Numbered from the stretch's first letter, positions 18,560 to 28,589 are shown. The stretch: 64,000 nt of DNA from Virgibacillus sp. NKC19-16 (GCF_021560035.1 NZ_CP074373.1:1856001-1920000); one strand, 5' to 3'. Made by a program: numbers and translations. Notes: generated from the sequence alone by a model not told the origin.

Positions 18560-19234
18560 TTATAGCGGTCCGGCAATACCTTGTTTACGGATTAAGATAA
18601 AGTGTATCGCTAATAATGCAAACAACGCAGCTGGCAGGAAGAATACATGTATCGCAAAGAATCTTGTCAGTGTTTGAGCACCAACAATGGATGGGTCACC
18701 AGCTAACAGTGTTTTTAATTGCTCACCGATAAATGGAACCTGTTGTGCAATATCAAGCCCCACTTGGGTCGCAAAAAATGCTTTATTATCCCATGGTAAT
18801 AAATAACCAGTAAAGCCAAGGCCAAGCACAATAAAGAAAATTAATACACCTACCATCCAGTTAAGCTCACGCGGTTTCTTATATGCCCCTTGGAAAAAGA
18901 CACGCAAGGTATGTAATAAAAGCATTACGACGACAACACTAGCGCCCCAATGATGCATTCCGCGTACAATTTGGCCATGAGCTACTTCAGTTTGCAGGTA
19001 ATAAACAGATCTCCAAGCGTTCTCAATATCCGGAACATAGTACATCGTTAGGAACATTCCGGAAAGGATCTGTATAACAACAACGAAAAAGGTTAATCCC
19101 CCAAAACAATAAACAAAAGCTGAGAAATGGTGTGCAGGATTAACATGTTCCGGAACCTCATGATCCGCAATGTCACGCCATATAGGCGTAACATCTACAC
19201 GCTCGTCGATCCAGTCATATATTTTCTGTAGCAT
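18560..19234 (-). CDS. qcrB: Menaquinol:cytochrome c reductase cytochrome b6 subunit
   Basis: Four-helix membrane subunit that binds the b haems and the quinol sites. The 224-residue product has His pairs in HHWGASVVVVMLLLH and in the fourth helix (FAIHVFFLPAALFALLAIHF), plus Cys43, which may correspond to the haem c_i ligand of the b6f-like family. It is complete, with qcrA 6 bases upstream and qcrC 16 bases downstream. Confidence 0.96.
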   Translation of the reverse strand: MLQKIYDWIDERVDVTPIWRDIADHEVPEHVNPAHHFSAFVYCFGGLTFFVVVIQILSGMFLTMYYVPDIENAWRSVYYLQTEVAHGQIVRGMHHWGASVVVVMLLLHTLRVFFQGAYKKPRELNWMVGVLIFFIVLGLGFTGYLLPWDNKAFFATQVGLDIAQQVPFIGEQLKTLLAGDPSIVGAQTLTRFFAIHVFFLPAALFALLAIHFILIRKQGIAGPL

Positions 19235-19240
19235 AAATTA

Positions 19241-19753
19241 TTACGCCCCCTCTCTTGGAATTGGATCACCAAGGAATAACATTCCATTTTCCACTTCTTG
19301 CTCATAAACATCCAATGGTGCTAACGGCGGTGTGCCTGGCACATTGGTACCATCTTTGTAATAGCGGCCATTATGACATGGGCAGAAAAATTCGTTCGGA
19401 AACTCATCGCTTCCTTCCCATGAAACAAAACAACCAAGATGCTTACAAGTTGGAGAAAAGGCTTGGATTTCGTCGTTTTCATCCATGAAAACCCATGCTG
19501 TTTTGCTCACCTCGGATTCATACCAGCCATCAACTTGGGTAACATTCCAATCAACACGTTGTGGCTCGTTCGTAATATCATCTACAGATAATCCGACATT
19601 AGCCAATTCGCCAGCGCTTGACTCCTGCAAAACAGGGTCGACCGCCATTCGTAACATAGGAGCAAGCATACCAGCTGCCATAAACCCGCCCAGACCGGTA
19701 AGCGTATAATTTAAAAACTGTCTACGGGATACTTGTTGCTTTTTTTCGCTCAT
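19241..19753 (-). CDS. qcrA: Menaquinol:cytochrome c reductase Rieske iron-sulphur subunit
   Basis: Carries the 2Fe-2S cluster that takes electrons from menaquinol. Cluster motifs are CKHLGC (Cys103, His105, Cys108) and CPCHNG (Cys124, Cys126, His127). The N terminus SRRQFLNYTLTGLGGF is a twin-arginine signal/anchor, fitting Tat export of a folded cofactor protein. First gene of qcrABC; a good sigma-A promoter lies upstream. Confidence 0.96.
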   Translation of the reverse strand: MSEKKQQVSRRQFLNYTLTGLGGFMAAGMLAPMLRMAVDPVLQESSAGELANVGLSVDDITNEPQRVDWNVTQVDGWYESEVSKTAWVFMDENDEIQAFSPTCKHLGCFVSWEGSDEFPNEFFCPCHNGRYYKDGTNVPGTPPLAPLDVYEQEVENGMLFLGDPIPREGA

Positions 19754-19819
19754 GATTTTCCCCCCTCTTTACATTGATCACGGACAATCATTATTTAATC
19801 AGATTACTAGGACAATACT

Positions 19820-19848
19820 ATGATAGCGCAAACTAATTACATGGTCAA
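19820..19848 (-). promoter_or_regulatory. Sigma-A promoter for qcrABC
   Basis: On the minus strand a -35 TTGACC (19843-19848) is followed after 17 bases by -10 TATCAT (19820-19825), about 67 bases before the qcrA ATG. Confidence 0.7.
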
Positions 19849-19912
19849 TAAATATTCACTCTTGTCCATAAAAAGTTTTTGATAAATAATTCAATTTGTG
19901 ATCAGATTCCAT

Positions 19913-20383
19913 TTATTTACAATCATTCCAGTATGATCTAATAAGATCTACTACTTGTTCAACCTGATCACGTATTATTGCACGCATTTCTTTTGAATGT
20001 AAATCACCGGAATGGATGCCCGGCAACCATATTAGATTTCCATTCAGTGCTTGTTCACTTTTTTTCCAACCGGAATCAAATGTTATAAAAAACAGGTGGG
20101 TAACGGGTTGTTTATGTATATCTTCAATCCATGTATTTATCCGTCCTACCTCATCCTCTTTTCTTGCAGACTTTAGATAATGATATTTCGGTGTTAACAA
20201 CACCCTACCGGTTAGTTCCTTTTCAATTTCATTTGAAAAAACAGACAAAACCTCACCCTGAAATGTGCTTTTTTCTAAATCATTATCATTTGATAAATGA
20301 AAAGGTATTAAAGGTACTAAAATTGTGTCTACATATTTCTTGGCATCGATATATTTCTTGATATCCGTCTTCGTCCATTTCAT
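19913..20383 (-). CDS. ypiF: DUF2487 protein YpiF
   Basis: Cytosolic protein of unknown function found next to qcrA in Bacillaceae. With the ATG at 20383 it has 156 residues and begins MKWTKTDIKKYIDAKKYVDT, as family members do. The frame extends 12 codons further to a TTG, and the nearest purine-rich ribosome site (AAGGAAGG) is about 12 bases upstream of the ATG, so the start is not certain. Similarity is over the full length. Confidence 0.8.
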   Translation of the reverse strand: MKWTKTDIKKYIDAKKYVDTILVPLIPFHLSNDNDLEKSTFQGEVLSVFSNEIEKELTGRVLLTPKYHYLKSARKEDEVGRINTWIEDIHKQPVTHLFFITFDSGWKKSEQALNGNLIWLPGIHSGDLHSKEMRAIIRDQVEQVVDLIRSYWNDCK

Positions 20384-20472
20384 GCTTTTATCATGCCTTC
20401 CTTCTCTATTATTCAACAAAGTGATATATAATATAACACATTAACTAGATCATATATCATTTACACAAAAAA

Positions 20473-20506
20473 AATCAACCTATTGCTTCAGCAATTTAGG
20501 TTGATT
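20473..20506 (-). terminator. Terminator overlapping the 3' end of ypiB
   Basis: A hairpin whose arms include AATCAACCTA and TAGGTTGATT plus an inner TTGC/GCAA stem is followed on the minus strand by eight T. The last codons and stop of ypiB lie inside the stem. Confidence 0.85.
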
Positions 20507-21055
20507 AGCATGAGACGATTCCAGTCTATGTAGCTGATCCACTAATCTCAAAAACTTCTTTTGATCCATTTCATCCAAGGAGTAGTCAATTTCCTTCATA
20601 AGTGCATCTCTTTTATATTCATAAAGGGATTTTTCCAACAACTGCCTTGCAAGATCCTGGTCTTTTTTGGTGATAAAATATTCATCAGGAATATATGGGT
20701 TCTCCTCTAATACAGCTACATAGAATGCATTTTGCTTTGCATTTTTGAAATTAAGTTGTATATATAATGGTTCATGCTGATTTAGTCGAATATCATGAAA
20801 GGACTTTTCAGCATCTGTTGTAACTAGATGATTTTTATAAAAACGAAAAGGCGATTCCTCGGAACAATGGCTTGTCATGATTATTCCCCTTGGACAAAAT
20901 TTCACTTCTCTTACAAAATGTACATTCGCCAAAATTTCATTATGATTAACTAAATAGTTTAAAATCCAAACACTCTCGCGCTTTTTAAGTTGATAATGGT
21001 TTAAGAACCATTGAATAAAACTTTTCTTGTCTTGTACGGAAATAGGAGTTTGCAT
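20480..21055 (-). CDS. ypiB: UPF0302/YpiB-family protein with C-terminal IDEAL domain
   Basis: Cytosolic protein of unknown function. The main domain (about 5-130) has the conserved SVQDKKSFIQWFLNHYQLK and TTDAEKSFHDIRLN segments. A C-terminal helix (about 140-180) corresponds to the IDEAL domain found in several Bacillus proteins, including ComK-related factors. The ATG at 21055 (191 residues) fits the family start and has AAGGAGG upstream with slightly long 11-base spacing; an ATG at 21097 overlapping ypiA is the alternative. Operon with ypiA. Confidence 0.85.
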   Translation of the reverse strand: MQTPISVQDKKSFIQWFLNHYQLKKRESVWILNYLVNHNEILANVHFVREVKFCPRGIIMTSHCSEESPFRFYKNHLVTTDAEKSFHDIRLNQHEPLYIQLNFKNAKQNAFYVAVLEENPYIPDEYFITKKDQDLARQLLEKSLYEYKRDALMKEIDYSLDEMDQKKFLRLVDQLHRLESSHANQPKLLKQ

Positions 21056-21089
21056 ACGTATACGTTCCTCCTTAATCATCCATTTTTCT

Positions 21090-22355
21090 TCATTCATTAT
21101 CCTTACTTTGTTTCAGGCGATCTCGAAATTCTTCTATTTCTACATCCGATGGCTGCATTATTAAATACGCTTCAAAAACCGGAATAGCTTCTGTTGTCCT
21201 CCCTTCTTCTGTGAGAAAATATCCATATTCTTTCATGAAATCACTATCTTGGTTAAGTCTATTATATGCTTCCCTATAGTGGTTTAATGCATTATCATAT
21301 GATTCAATTTCATTATATGCACGAGCGAGCTCCCATTCATAAAGTGAATCATCTGCACCCATTTGTTTGATTTCAACAATAAGATCCACAATTTCTGAAA
21401 ATCTTTCCGTCGCTTTAAACTGTTCAATTAAAAATAAAACCGCTTCTTTATAATCCGGGTCAAGGGCGATTGCTTCTCTAACCCATTTTTCACTCTCAGC
21501 CTCATCATTTAGTTGATGTGCAAGAGACCCTGCTAAAAAATACAGCTCTTTATTGAATTCATCTATTTTCAGCCCATTCACAGCTGTTTTATAGGCCTCT
21601 TTTGGCATTCCCTCTTCATCATAAGCGTTAGCTAACTGGTAATATACTGTATGGTAGTAGGTATCAATCTCAACTACCTGTTCCCAGGCTTTAATGGCAA
21701 TATCCTTACGATCGGCCTGGTAAGCCGTGAGACCATATTTAAATAATGAATCCGGATGTTCACTCTCTACATCCTGAAAAAATGATAATGCCAATTCGTA
21801 ATCACCTGAGGCAGCATGAGCTTCCCCCAGGCGATCATTAATCGATACATTTGCGATTTCCTTCATTTTTGGCACGATTTTTTCGTAATAGGTAATAGCC
21901 TTTCTGTATTCACCAATTGAAAATAATAACTCGCCCAGCGCAAAATCAATGATAACTTCGTTCGGTTCATACTGTTTAGCAGCTAGTAGTTTCTGTTCTG
22001 CAACTTCAAATAAGCCCTGTGCTTGATAAAGATCTGCTAACTGAATTAACGATTGGGTATATGCTGGGTCGTCCTCCCTAATTTCATTTAATAAATTTAT
22101 CGCCGTTTCATCATCTTCCAATTCTATATATATATCAGCAAGCATTACCTTTATTTCACTTTCATTCGGATATCGCTGTAATAAATCATTTAAAATATCA
22201 CTTGCTTCTTGCAGGAACCCCCACTGAATATATAATTCTGCAATGGTATGTCGTTCTTCTTCATCAGCTGTCGGCAAGTAATTTTCTAATAGTTCAACAG
22301 CCTCATCTGATTGATTACTTTCCATTAAATTTACTGCTTTCATTATGGTGTCCAC
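21090..22355 (-). CDS. ypiA: Tetratricopeptide-repeat protein YpiA
   Basis: Probable protein-interaction scaffold. The 421-residue product is composed almost entirely of TPR-like helix pairs (about ten to eleven repeats of about 34 residues with W/L/G/Y/A/P positions). The start is a GTG at 22355 with AAAGGA 8 bases upstream; the longer frame to 22394 is not supported. Length matches B. subtilis YpiA. Located between aroA and ypiB as usual. Confidence 0.9.
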   Translation of the reverse strand: MDTIMKAVNLMESNQSDEAVELLENYLPTADEEERHTIAELYIQWGFLQEASDILNDLLQRYPNESEIKVMLADIYIELEDDETAINLLNEIREDDPAYTQSLIQLADLYQAQGLFEVAEQKLLAAKQYEPNEVIIDFALGELLFSIGEYRKAITYYEKIVPKMKEIANVSINDRLGEAHAASGDYELALSFFQDVESEHPDSLFKYGLTAYQADRKDIAIKAWEQVVEIDTYYHTVYYQLANAYDEEGMPKEAYKTAVNGLKIDEFNKELYFLAGSLAHQLNDEAESEKWVREAIALDPDYKEAVLFLIEQFKATERFSEIVDLIVEIKQMGADDSLYEWELARAYNEIESYDNALNHYREAYNRLNQDSDFMKEYGYFLTEEGRTTEAIPVFEAYLIMQPSDVEIEEFRDRLKQSKDNE

Positions 22356-22466
22356 GACGAACATCCTTTCTATAAAACATACATACATTAACAATATGTC
22401 CGTTTTATCATAACGAAAAGCTCATTTATAATCAAAAGAAAAGGGTCCTTAATTATAGCTTGTATT

Positions 22467-23756
22467 CTAGTTCATTATTGTTCGTAAGTCACTGAAAAAT
22501 GTAGGATAAGAAATAGCAATGGAAGAAGCATCATCTAGAACAACTTCTTCTCTTGCAACCAGCGAAGCAATCACAGCCATCATAGCAATACGGTGATCAT
22601 TATAAGCGGAAACATTACCACCCCTTAAAGCTGTTTTACCATAAATAATAATCCCATCTGCAGTAGCCTCCAAATTTGCGCCTAAAGTGGATAAAACATC
22701 AACAACGGCAGCAATTCTGTCTGTTTCTTTTACACGTAGCTCTTCTGCATTTCGAATAATAGTTGTTCCATCTGCTTGTGTAGCCAGCAATGCAATCACA
22801 GGAATTTCATCAATTAACCTTGGAATAATGTCCCCTTCAATGGTAGTACTGTGGATTGCACCATGTGTAACCGTTAGATCTCCAAGTAGTTCACCACTGA
22901 TAGATTGCTGATTATTAATTTCGATCGTTGCTCCCATTGATTTTAGTACATCGATGATGCCGGTTCTTGTTTGATTTAAACCTACATTTTTCAACCGTAC
23001 ACTACTACCTGGAACAATAGCTGCGGCTGCAAGAAAGAATGCGGCAGAAGAAATATCCCCCGGAACATAAATATCCGTAGCTTTTAATGGTTGTTTATTG
23101 GTGATAGTTGTATGCCTTCCATCAATGGTTATATCCGCATTAAAAGCCTTAAGCATGTTTTCTGTATGATTTCTTGTAGCTGTTAGTTCACTGACTTTTG
23201 TTTCACCTTCAGCATGTATTCCAGCGAGCAACACCGCAGACTTCACCTGTGCACTTTTTACTGGTAATGTATAGTGTATTCCTTTTAATTTTTTTCCTTT
23301 GACAGCCAGCGGTAAATAGCTTCCATCTCTTCTGCCATCAATAGTTGCCTCCATTTGTTTCAGAGGATTAACAACGCGATCCATTGGGCGATTGGATAAA
23401 TGTGGATCCCCGTATACCGTAGTAAAAAAGGGTAAACCAGCCAGTAAACCGATCATCAATCTTGCAGTAGTACCCGAGTTCCCAAAGTAAACTGGCTCTT
23501 TAGGTTCTTCCAGTGCCGCCGCACCTCTTCCCTCAATGATCAACGTCGATTCTGTTTTTTCAATGGAGACACCCATAGACTTGAATGCTTGTACAGTACG
23601 CATGCAATCTTCTCCGTCCAAAAAGTGGGAAACCTTTGTTTTTCCATAAGCTAAAGACCCTATTATTACAGCTCGATGGGAAATGGATTTATCCCCAGGT
23701 ACCTCTATTTCTCCTGATAATGCTTTGGGATATGGATGTAATTTTAATTCATTCAA
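22467..23756 (-). CDS. aroA: 3-phosphoshikimate 1-carboxyvinyltransferase (EPSP synthase)
   Basis: Joins PEP to shikimate 3-phosphate, the sixth step of the shikimate pathway (called aroE in B. subtilis). The 429-residue product has the PEP/S3P-binding PGDKSISHRA (Lys23, Ser24, Arg28), GNSGTTARLM and the C-terminal YNDHRIAMM. GDKSISHR and the SNRPMDR loop are the pattern of class II, glyphosate-tolerant-type enzymes. Tolerance itself is not shown. Starts at TTG with AAGGAG 9 bases upstream. Directly follows tyrA. Confidence 0.96.
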   Translation of the reverse strand: MNELKLHPYPKALSGEIEVPGDKSISHRAVIIGSLAYGKTKVSHFLDGEDCMRTVQAFKSMGVSIEKTESTLIIEGRGAAALEEPKEPVYFGNSGTTARLMIGLLAGLPFFTTVYGDPHLSNRPMDRVVNPLKQMEATIDGRRDGSYLPLAVKGKKLKGIHYTLPVKSAQVKSAVLLAGIHAEGETKVSELTATRNHTENMLKAFNADITIDGRHTTITNKQPLKATDIYVPGDISSAAFFLAAAAIVPGSSVRLKNVGLNQTRTGIIDVLKSMGATIEINNQQSISGELLGDLTVTHGAIHSTTIEGDIIPRLIDEIPVIALLATQADGTTIIRNAEELRVKETDRIAAVVDVLSTLGANLEATADGIIIYGKTALRGGNVSAYNDHRIAMMAVIASLVAREEVVLDDASSIAISYPTFFSDLRTIMN

Positions 23757-23770
23757 TAGCTCGCACTCCT

Positions 23771-24871
23771 TTATTTCTGAATCATTACTTCATACCCATG
23801 GGTTTGCAAAAGGGTATGGCTTTGCTTTTGTAATTTTTGTGAAGGAAAGCTTAGCCTTAGAGCGCCGGTAATGCCTTCACGTATTTCTAGGATTTGTATA
23901 TTTTGAATACTTATTTTTTCATCGGCCAATAGTTGTACAACAGATGCCAGCGCACCTGGTTGGTCTTGTATATCTACATATAAATCGTAAAAAGAAGGGA
24001 TTGCCCCTCTTTCCAATTTACCTAAACCATCCCGATATACTTTTGCGTTTTTCAAATAAGTGATCATATTTGCTTTTTCATTATTATCTACTAATTCTTT
24101 TAGTGATGCCATCTCTGTGATCCATTCTTCCAATAGCCTGGACATCTTAAATCGATTATGATAAAAAATATCCTGCCACATTTCCGGATTACTGGATGCA
24201 ATTCTTGTAACATCCCGGAACCCCCCTGCGGCAAGTGTTGGTAAAAAGGCATGTTTATCTTCCCATTTTTTTGCCTGATGGACGAGTGATGATGCGATTA
24301 AGTGCGGGAAATGGGAGACAACACCTGTCATTTCATCATGATCATTTGGATCGAGAATAATAAAATTACTTTTGGTGTTTTTTAGTACTTCTTTAAGTGC
24401 TTCTACTTTTGACTGTGTACTTCTAATCGATGGTGTCAGTACATAGATGGCATTTTCAAACAAATGTCCTTTGGCTGCCGTAATCCCCTTTTTATGGGAA
24501 CCCGCCATTGGATGCCCGCCTATAAACGTTATATGTTTATTTGATAGGTTGTTTGCTGTTTCTAAAATAGAACTTTTTACAGAAGATACATCTGACACAA
24601 TAATATCACGATCCAATTCTATAGTGTCTAACTTCTGCATCAAGTGAATTGTTTCAGATATGGGTGCTGCGAAAATAATAAAATCTGCCTTCCTGGCTAC
24701 CTGTGTAAAATCGGTTGATGCTTCGTGAATGATTTCATTTACCTGTGCATATTCCAATGTTTCAGAATTAACATCATATCCAATAATATAGTTTTGATTT
24801 AACTCGTAGATGCTTTTGGCTAGTGACCCACCGATTAGACCAAGTCCAACAATTACTATCGTCTGTTTCAC
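23771..24871 (-). CDS. tyrA: Prephenate dehydrogenase with ACT domain
   Basis: NAD-dependent oxidation of prephenate to 4-hydroxyphenylpyruvate for tyrosine synthesis. The Rossmann motif GLGLIGGS lies at residues 9-16, the catalytic His is in GGHPMAGSHKKG, and an ACT regulatory domain occupies roughly residues 290-366 (VDIQDQPGALASVVQLLA), which suggests feedback control by tyrosine. GTG start with GGAG 8 bases upstream. hisC ends two bases before. Confidence 0.95.
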   Translation of the reverse strand: MKQTIVIVGLGLIGGSLAKSIYELNQNYIIGYDVNSETLEYAQVNEIIHEASTDFTQVARKADFIIFAAPISETIHLMQKLDTIELDRDIIVSDVSSVKSSILETANNLSNKHITFIGGHPMAGSHKKGITAAKGHLFENAIYVLTPSIRSTQSKVEALKEVLKNTKSNFIILDPNDHDEMTGVVSHFPHLIASSLVHQAKKWEDKHAFLPTLAAGGFRDVTRIASSNPEMWQDIFYHNRFKMSRLLEEWITEMASLKELVDNNEKANMITYLKNAKVYRDGLGKLERGAIPSFYDLYVDIQDQPGALASVVQLLADEKISIQNIQILEIREGITGALRLSFPSQKLQKQSHTLLQTHGYEVMIQK

Positions 24872-24873
24872 AT

Positions 24874-25974
24874 TTAAATCTCCTTACTAGTTTGTTGATG
24901 TAGCGCATATAATACATCCTGTAGTTGCTTCATGTCTTTTTCGTTTCCAAGTGTGACCCTAATTGTATTGGGACAACCTAGAGCTTCTCCTGGGCGTACG
25001 ATGAACCCTTTTTCGATTAAATACTGAAATACCTCATTCCCGCTTACAGGGGTAGAAACCAGTAAGAAGTTTGTTTGGGAGTCATAATACGTCCATCCAA
25101 TGGTATCCAGAAACTGTGTGAAGGTTTGTTTTACAGTGTTGTTCTTTAATCGTGTTTCTTCAATAAACGCTGTGTCCTCAAGTGCAATTAAGGCAGCTTT
25201 TTGTGCCATTGATGTAGTATTAAATGGTCCCCTGACAACATCCAGTTTCGTGATTAGATCTTGGTTTGCGATGGCGTATCCTATCCGTAACCCTGCTAAT
25301 CCATACGCTTTTGAAAAAGTGCGTAATATAACAAGGTTTTCGTATGTGGCTAGATTTCCAATAGCATTCGGATCTTGATCTGCTTCCATATATTCATAAT
25401 AAGCCTCATCTAATACAACCAATACATCCTTAGGACAGCTATCCAGAAATGAATAGAGTGACTTTTTTGGAATGCTGACTCCTGAAGGGTTATTCGGTGA
25501 ACATAACCATACAACAGATGTTTTTTCATCAATGGATTCGAGCATTTTTTCAAGATCATGAAATCCATCTATTGTTGGAATTTCTTTGATATCAGCTCCT
25601 TCAATTAATGCATTATGCTTGTATTGAGGGAATGTTGGGGTCGGCATTACCGTGTTTACCCCTGGATATAAAAATGCACGACAAATCATTTGGACAATTT
25701 CTTCTGATCCACTGCCAAATAATAATTGTTTTTCATTGACATGTAACTTAGAGGCAACTGCTGAACGTAATTCAGCCGTATAACCATCAGGATATATTTC
25801 AAAGGCAGATTCATTATTCAAAAAATAATTTTTCACATGGGTAGAGTATCCATACGGATTTTCGTTTGAAGCCAATTTGACAATCCGCTCCAATCCATAT
25901 GCTTCTTTAATATCTTTAATTTGTTTCCCCTGTTGATATGGCGTTAATTGATTAAGAATTAATTTTCCTTCCAT
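24874..25974 (-). CDS. hisC: Histidinol-phosphate / aromatic aminotransferase
   Basis: PLP enzyme of 366 residues. In B. subtilis the ortholog in this cluster serves both histidine synthesis and transamination of phenylpyruvate and 4-hydroxyphenylpyruvate. The PLP Lys is in TFSKAYGLAGLRIGYA, the CSPNNPSG loop binds substrate and the C-terminal Arg is in NTIRVTLG. Here it sits directly between aroH and tyrA, whereas in B. subtilis the trp operon separates aroH and hisC. Confidence 0.95.
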   Translation of the reverse strand: MEGKLILNQLTPYQQGKQIKDIKEAYGLERIVKLASNENPYGYSTHVKNYFLNNESAFEIYPDGYTAELRSAVASKLHVNEKQLLFGSGSEEIVQMICRAFLYPGVNTVMPTPTFPQYKHNALIEGADIKEIPTIDGFHDLEKMLESIDEKTSVVWLCSPNNPSGVSIPKKSLYSFLDSCPKDVLVVLDEAYYEYMEADQDPNAIGNLATYENLVILRTFSKAYGLAGLRIGYAIANQDLITKLDVVRGPFNTTSMAQKAALIALEDTAFIEETRLKNNTVKQTFTQFLDTIGWTYYDSQTNFLLVSTPVSGNEVFQYLIEKGFIVRPGEALGCPNTIRVTLGNEKDMKQLQDVLYALHQQTSKEI

Positions 25975-25976
25975 TT

Positions 25977-26351
25977 TTATTCACCTCGTTTTGATAGTAA
26001 ATCCGGTCGCAGTTTTGTTGCTTTATTATGATATATATGTTGGATATTTTGCTGATCTTCATTCGTATTCACAACCATCATAACCCGAATACATGCTTGC
26101 AGGCTGCCTGGTACATCAATTTCTCTCATGCACATGACCGGAACATACGTCCATCCGGGAATTTTCCGTAGGGCCTTAGATGGAAAACCCGCATTTAAAT
26201 CCTCCGTAACGGAAATAAAAACATGTGAAATATCAGATGGCTGAATATTGTTTTTGGCAACCATTTCTTCGATTAATATTTTTGTATTCATAATAAGTTG
26301 ATTTTCCTTGTTTTCAAGTACCGTAGTAGCTCCTCTTACTCCGCGTGTCAT
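25977..26351 (-). CDS. aroH: Chorismate mutase, AroH class
   Basis: Monofunctional trimeric chorismate mutase converting chorismate to prephenate. The 124-residue product has the AroH hallmarks: N-terminal RGVRGATT with the active-site Arg7, EEMVAKN, TEDLNAGFPSKALR, the active-site Cys-Met-Arg-Glu sequence and a conserved Arg in ACIRVMM. It overlaps the end of aroB by four bases (ATGA), so the two are translationally coupled. Confidence 0.96.
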   Translation of the reverse strand: MTRGVRGATTVLENKENQLIMNTKILIEEMVAKNNIQPSDISHVFISVTEDLNAGFPSKALRKIPGWTYVPVMCMREIDVPGSLQACIRVMMVVNTNEDQQNIQHIYHNKATKLRPDLLSKRGE

Positions 26352-27406
26352 TCTCCCACCAGCCTTCTTCTAAATGATTTTAAATACATTCGTATGTCTC
26401 GATCGTTTAATTCTTGTATGGCTACTTCTCCTGTTTGCTTTAATAGAACCATTTGAATCGTGGCGTTTAGTGCCTTTTTATCTGTCTTCATTCTGTTAAC
26501 TAATGATTCTTCATCTAATTCACCGATATTTAAAGGGTATTGATTATTCTTTAACCAGTGAAGTAGTGGTTCATATGGCAGTTTACGGGAAAAAAGCCTT
26601 TCACTAATATGCAATGAAAATAACAAACCTATTGCAACTGCTTCCCCGTGGGTTATTGCTCCATATCCCTTTTCAGCCTCCAGTGCGTGCCCTAACGTAT
26701 GGCCTAAGTTTAAATTTTTCCGGATACCTGCTTCTTTTTCGTCAATTCCAACGATGGATGCCTTTATTTTTATGCCATTCGTTAAATGCTCTGTTAGTTG
26801 ATCATTCGATAAATCCCTCAGGTCTGTTTTTAATAATTTATTAAAAAAAGCTTCATCCGCAATAAGGGCTTCTTTCACCAATTCGGCATATCCTGAACGC
26901 ATCTCCTCTTCACTTAATGTTTTTAGTGTTTGGGTATCATAAATCACTGCTGCCGGTGGATAAAAACTTCCGATTAAATTCTTCCCGAGTTGATGGTTAA
27001 TAGCAACTTTCCCGCCCACACTACTATCATGTGCAAGAATGGTTGTCGGTACTTGAATAAAATCGATGCCACGCATATAGGTTGCAGCTACAAAACCAGC
27101 TAAATCACCAACCACACCGCCACCTAAAGCAATAATTAATGAAGCACGATCTAAACCAAATTTAATAGCATCTGTATGCAATTGATAGAAAAAGTCGACA
27201 CTTTTTGATTGCTCTCCGGCTGGAATGATTGATCGATAAACCTTTTTTTCAGGAAAATTACCCAGAATGTCCGTTACGTACAATTCGGCAACCTTTTCAT
27301 CCGATACAATTAAAATAGAAGTATAATCTTTTTCGATTAATTGGTTTAACTGAAAACGAAGCCTATCTCCAATGAAAATAGGATACGAATTTGTACTTGT
27401 TTTCAC
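26348..27406 (-). CDS. aroB: 3-dehydroquinate synthase
   Basis: NAD- and metal-dependent cyclisation of DAHP to 3-dehydroquinate, step two of the shikimate pathway. GGGVVGDLAGFVAATYMRG and the zinc-binding His residues in NLGHTLGHALE and HGEAVAIG are present. The longest frame begins at 27484 inside aroC, but GGGGA lies 7 bases before a GTG at 27406 and the product then begins MKTSTNSYPIFIG like the family (352 residues). Confidence 0.95.
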   Translation of the reverse strand: MKTSTNSYPIFIGDRLRFQLNQLIEKDYTSILIVSDEKVAELYVTDILGNFPEKKVYRSIIPAGEQSKSVDFFYQLHTDAIKFGLDRASLIIALGGGVVGDLAGFVAATYMRGIDFIQVPTTILAHDSSVGGKVAINHQLGKNLIGSFYPPAAVIYDTQTLKTLSEEEMRSGYAELVKEALIADEAFFNKLLKTDLRDLSNDQLTEHLTNGIKIKASIVGIDEKEAGIRKNLNLGHTLGHALEAEKGYGAITHGEAVAIGLLFSLHISERLFSRKLPYEPLLHWLKNNQYPLNIGELDEESLVNRMKTDKKALNATIQMVLLKQTGEVAIQELNDRDIRMYLKSFRRRLVGE

Positions 27407-27419
27407 CAGAATATCCCCA

Positions 27420-28589
27420 CTAGAAACACCTGATTTCTTCACGATATTTATCCACTGCCTCCTGAAGCTGAGGTAATTGATCACTGGGAAACTGTTCCGT
27501 TATTGCTTTGGCTAATTCAAATGCTACTACATGTTCCATTACGACAGAAGCTGCTGGGACTGCGCATGCATCCGACCTTTCAACTGTTGCTTTAAAAGGT
27601 TCTTTGGTTTCAATATCAACACTTTTGAGCGGTTTAAGCATTAAAGTGGGAATGGGTTTCATGACTCCTTTGACAACAATTGGCATTCCAGTAGTCATCC
27701 CACCTTCAAACCCTCCGAGCCGATTGGTTGTGCGGTAATATCCATTTTCTTCATCCCAGGCGATTTCATCATGTACCTCACTGCCGTTTTTTCTTGCTGC
27801 TTCAAAACCGAGGCCAAATTCTACGCCTTTGAATGCATTGATGCTCATGACGCTTCCCGCAATGCGACTATCCAATTTTCGGTCATAATGGACATATGAA
27901 CCCACTCCCGCAGGCATTCCTTCCACATAAACTTCTGTAACGCCACCAATCGAGTCACCTTCTTTTTTAGCCTGATCAATTGCATCCATCATTTGCTGCT
28001 CCACATCTTTATCTAACACGCGTACAGGAGATTCTTCTGATATTCTTTGACGTTCTTTAATAGTAAATGAGTGTTTATCTTCACCACGAATGCCTGCTAT
28101 CTCTTTGACATAGCCACTTACTTCAATTCCTAAATGCTTTAGGAGTGTTTTGGCAACAGCTCCTGCAGCAACACGTGCTGCCGTCTCTCTTGCAGATGAT
28201 CTCTCCAGTACATTGCGCATATCACGATGACCGTACTTTAGAGCTCCATTTAAGTCTGCATGTCCCGGACGCGGTCTGGATACAACACGTTTAATCTTCG
28301 TATCTTCTTCAATCGGATCTTCTCCCATAATATTCTCCCAGTGCTTGAAATCATCGTTATGTATGACAAGTGAGATAGGAGAGCCTAATGTATAGCCATG
28401 CCTCACACCACTTGTGATTTCTGCAAGGTCTTTTTCTATTTGCATTCTTTTGCCACGTCCATGACCTTTTTGTCTGCGTAGCAATGATTCATTGATATTG
28501 TCTTTTACCAAAGGCATTCTCGCCGGTACACCTTCGACAATTGTTGTTAGTTGTTTTCCGTGTGATTCTCCTGCTGTTAAATAACGCAT
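27420..28589 (-). CDS. aroC: Chorismate synthase
   Basis: FMN-dependent final step making chorismate (aroF in B. subtilis). The 389-residue product has the [10 protein letters not shown] start, conserved [25 protein letters not shown] and the C-terminal [15 protein letters not shown] signature. AAGGAG lies 8 bases before the ATG. First gene of the aroC-aroB-aroH-hisC-tyrA-aroA run. Confidence 0.97.
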   Translation of the reverse strand: MRYLTAGESHGKQLTTIVEGVPARMPLVKDNINESLLRRQKGHGRGKRMQIEKDLAEITSGVRHGYTLGSPISLVIHNDDFKHWENIMGEDPIEEDTKIKRVVSRPRPGHADLNGALKYGHRDMRNVLERSSARETAARVAAGAVAKTLLKHLGIEVSGYVKEIAGIRGEDKHSFTIKERQRISEESPVRVLDKDVEQQMMDAIDQAKKEGDSIGGVTEVYVEGMPAGVGSYVHYDRKLDSRIAGSVMSINAFKGVEFGLGFEAARKNGSEVHDEIAWDEENGYYRTTNRLGGFEGGMTTGMPIVVKGVMKPIPTLMLKPLKSVDIETKEPFKATVERSDACAVPAASVVMEHVVAFELAKAITEQFPSDQLPQLQEAVDKYREEIRCF

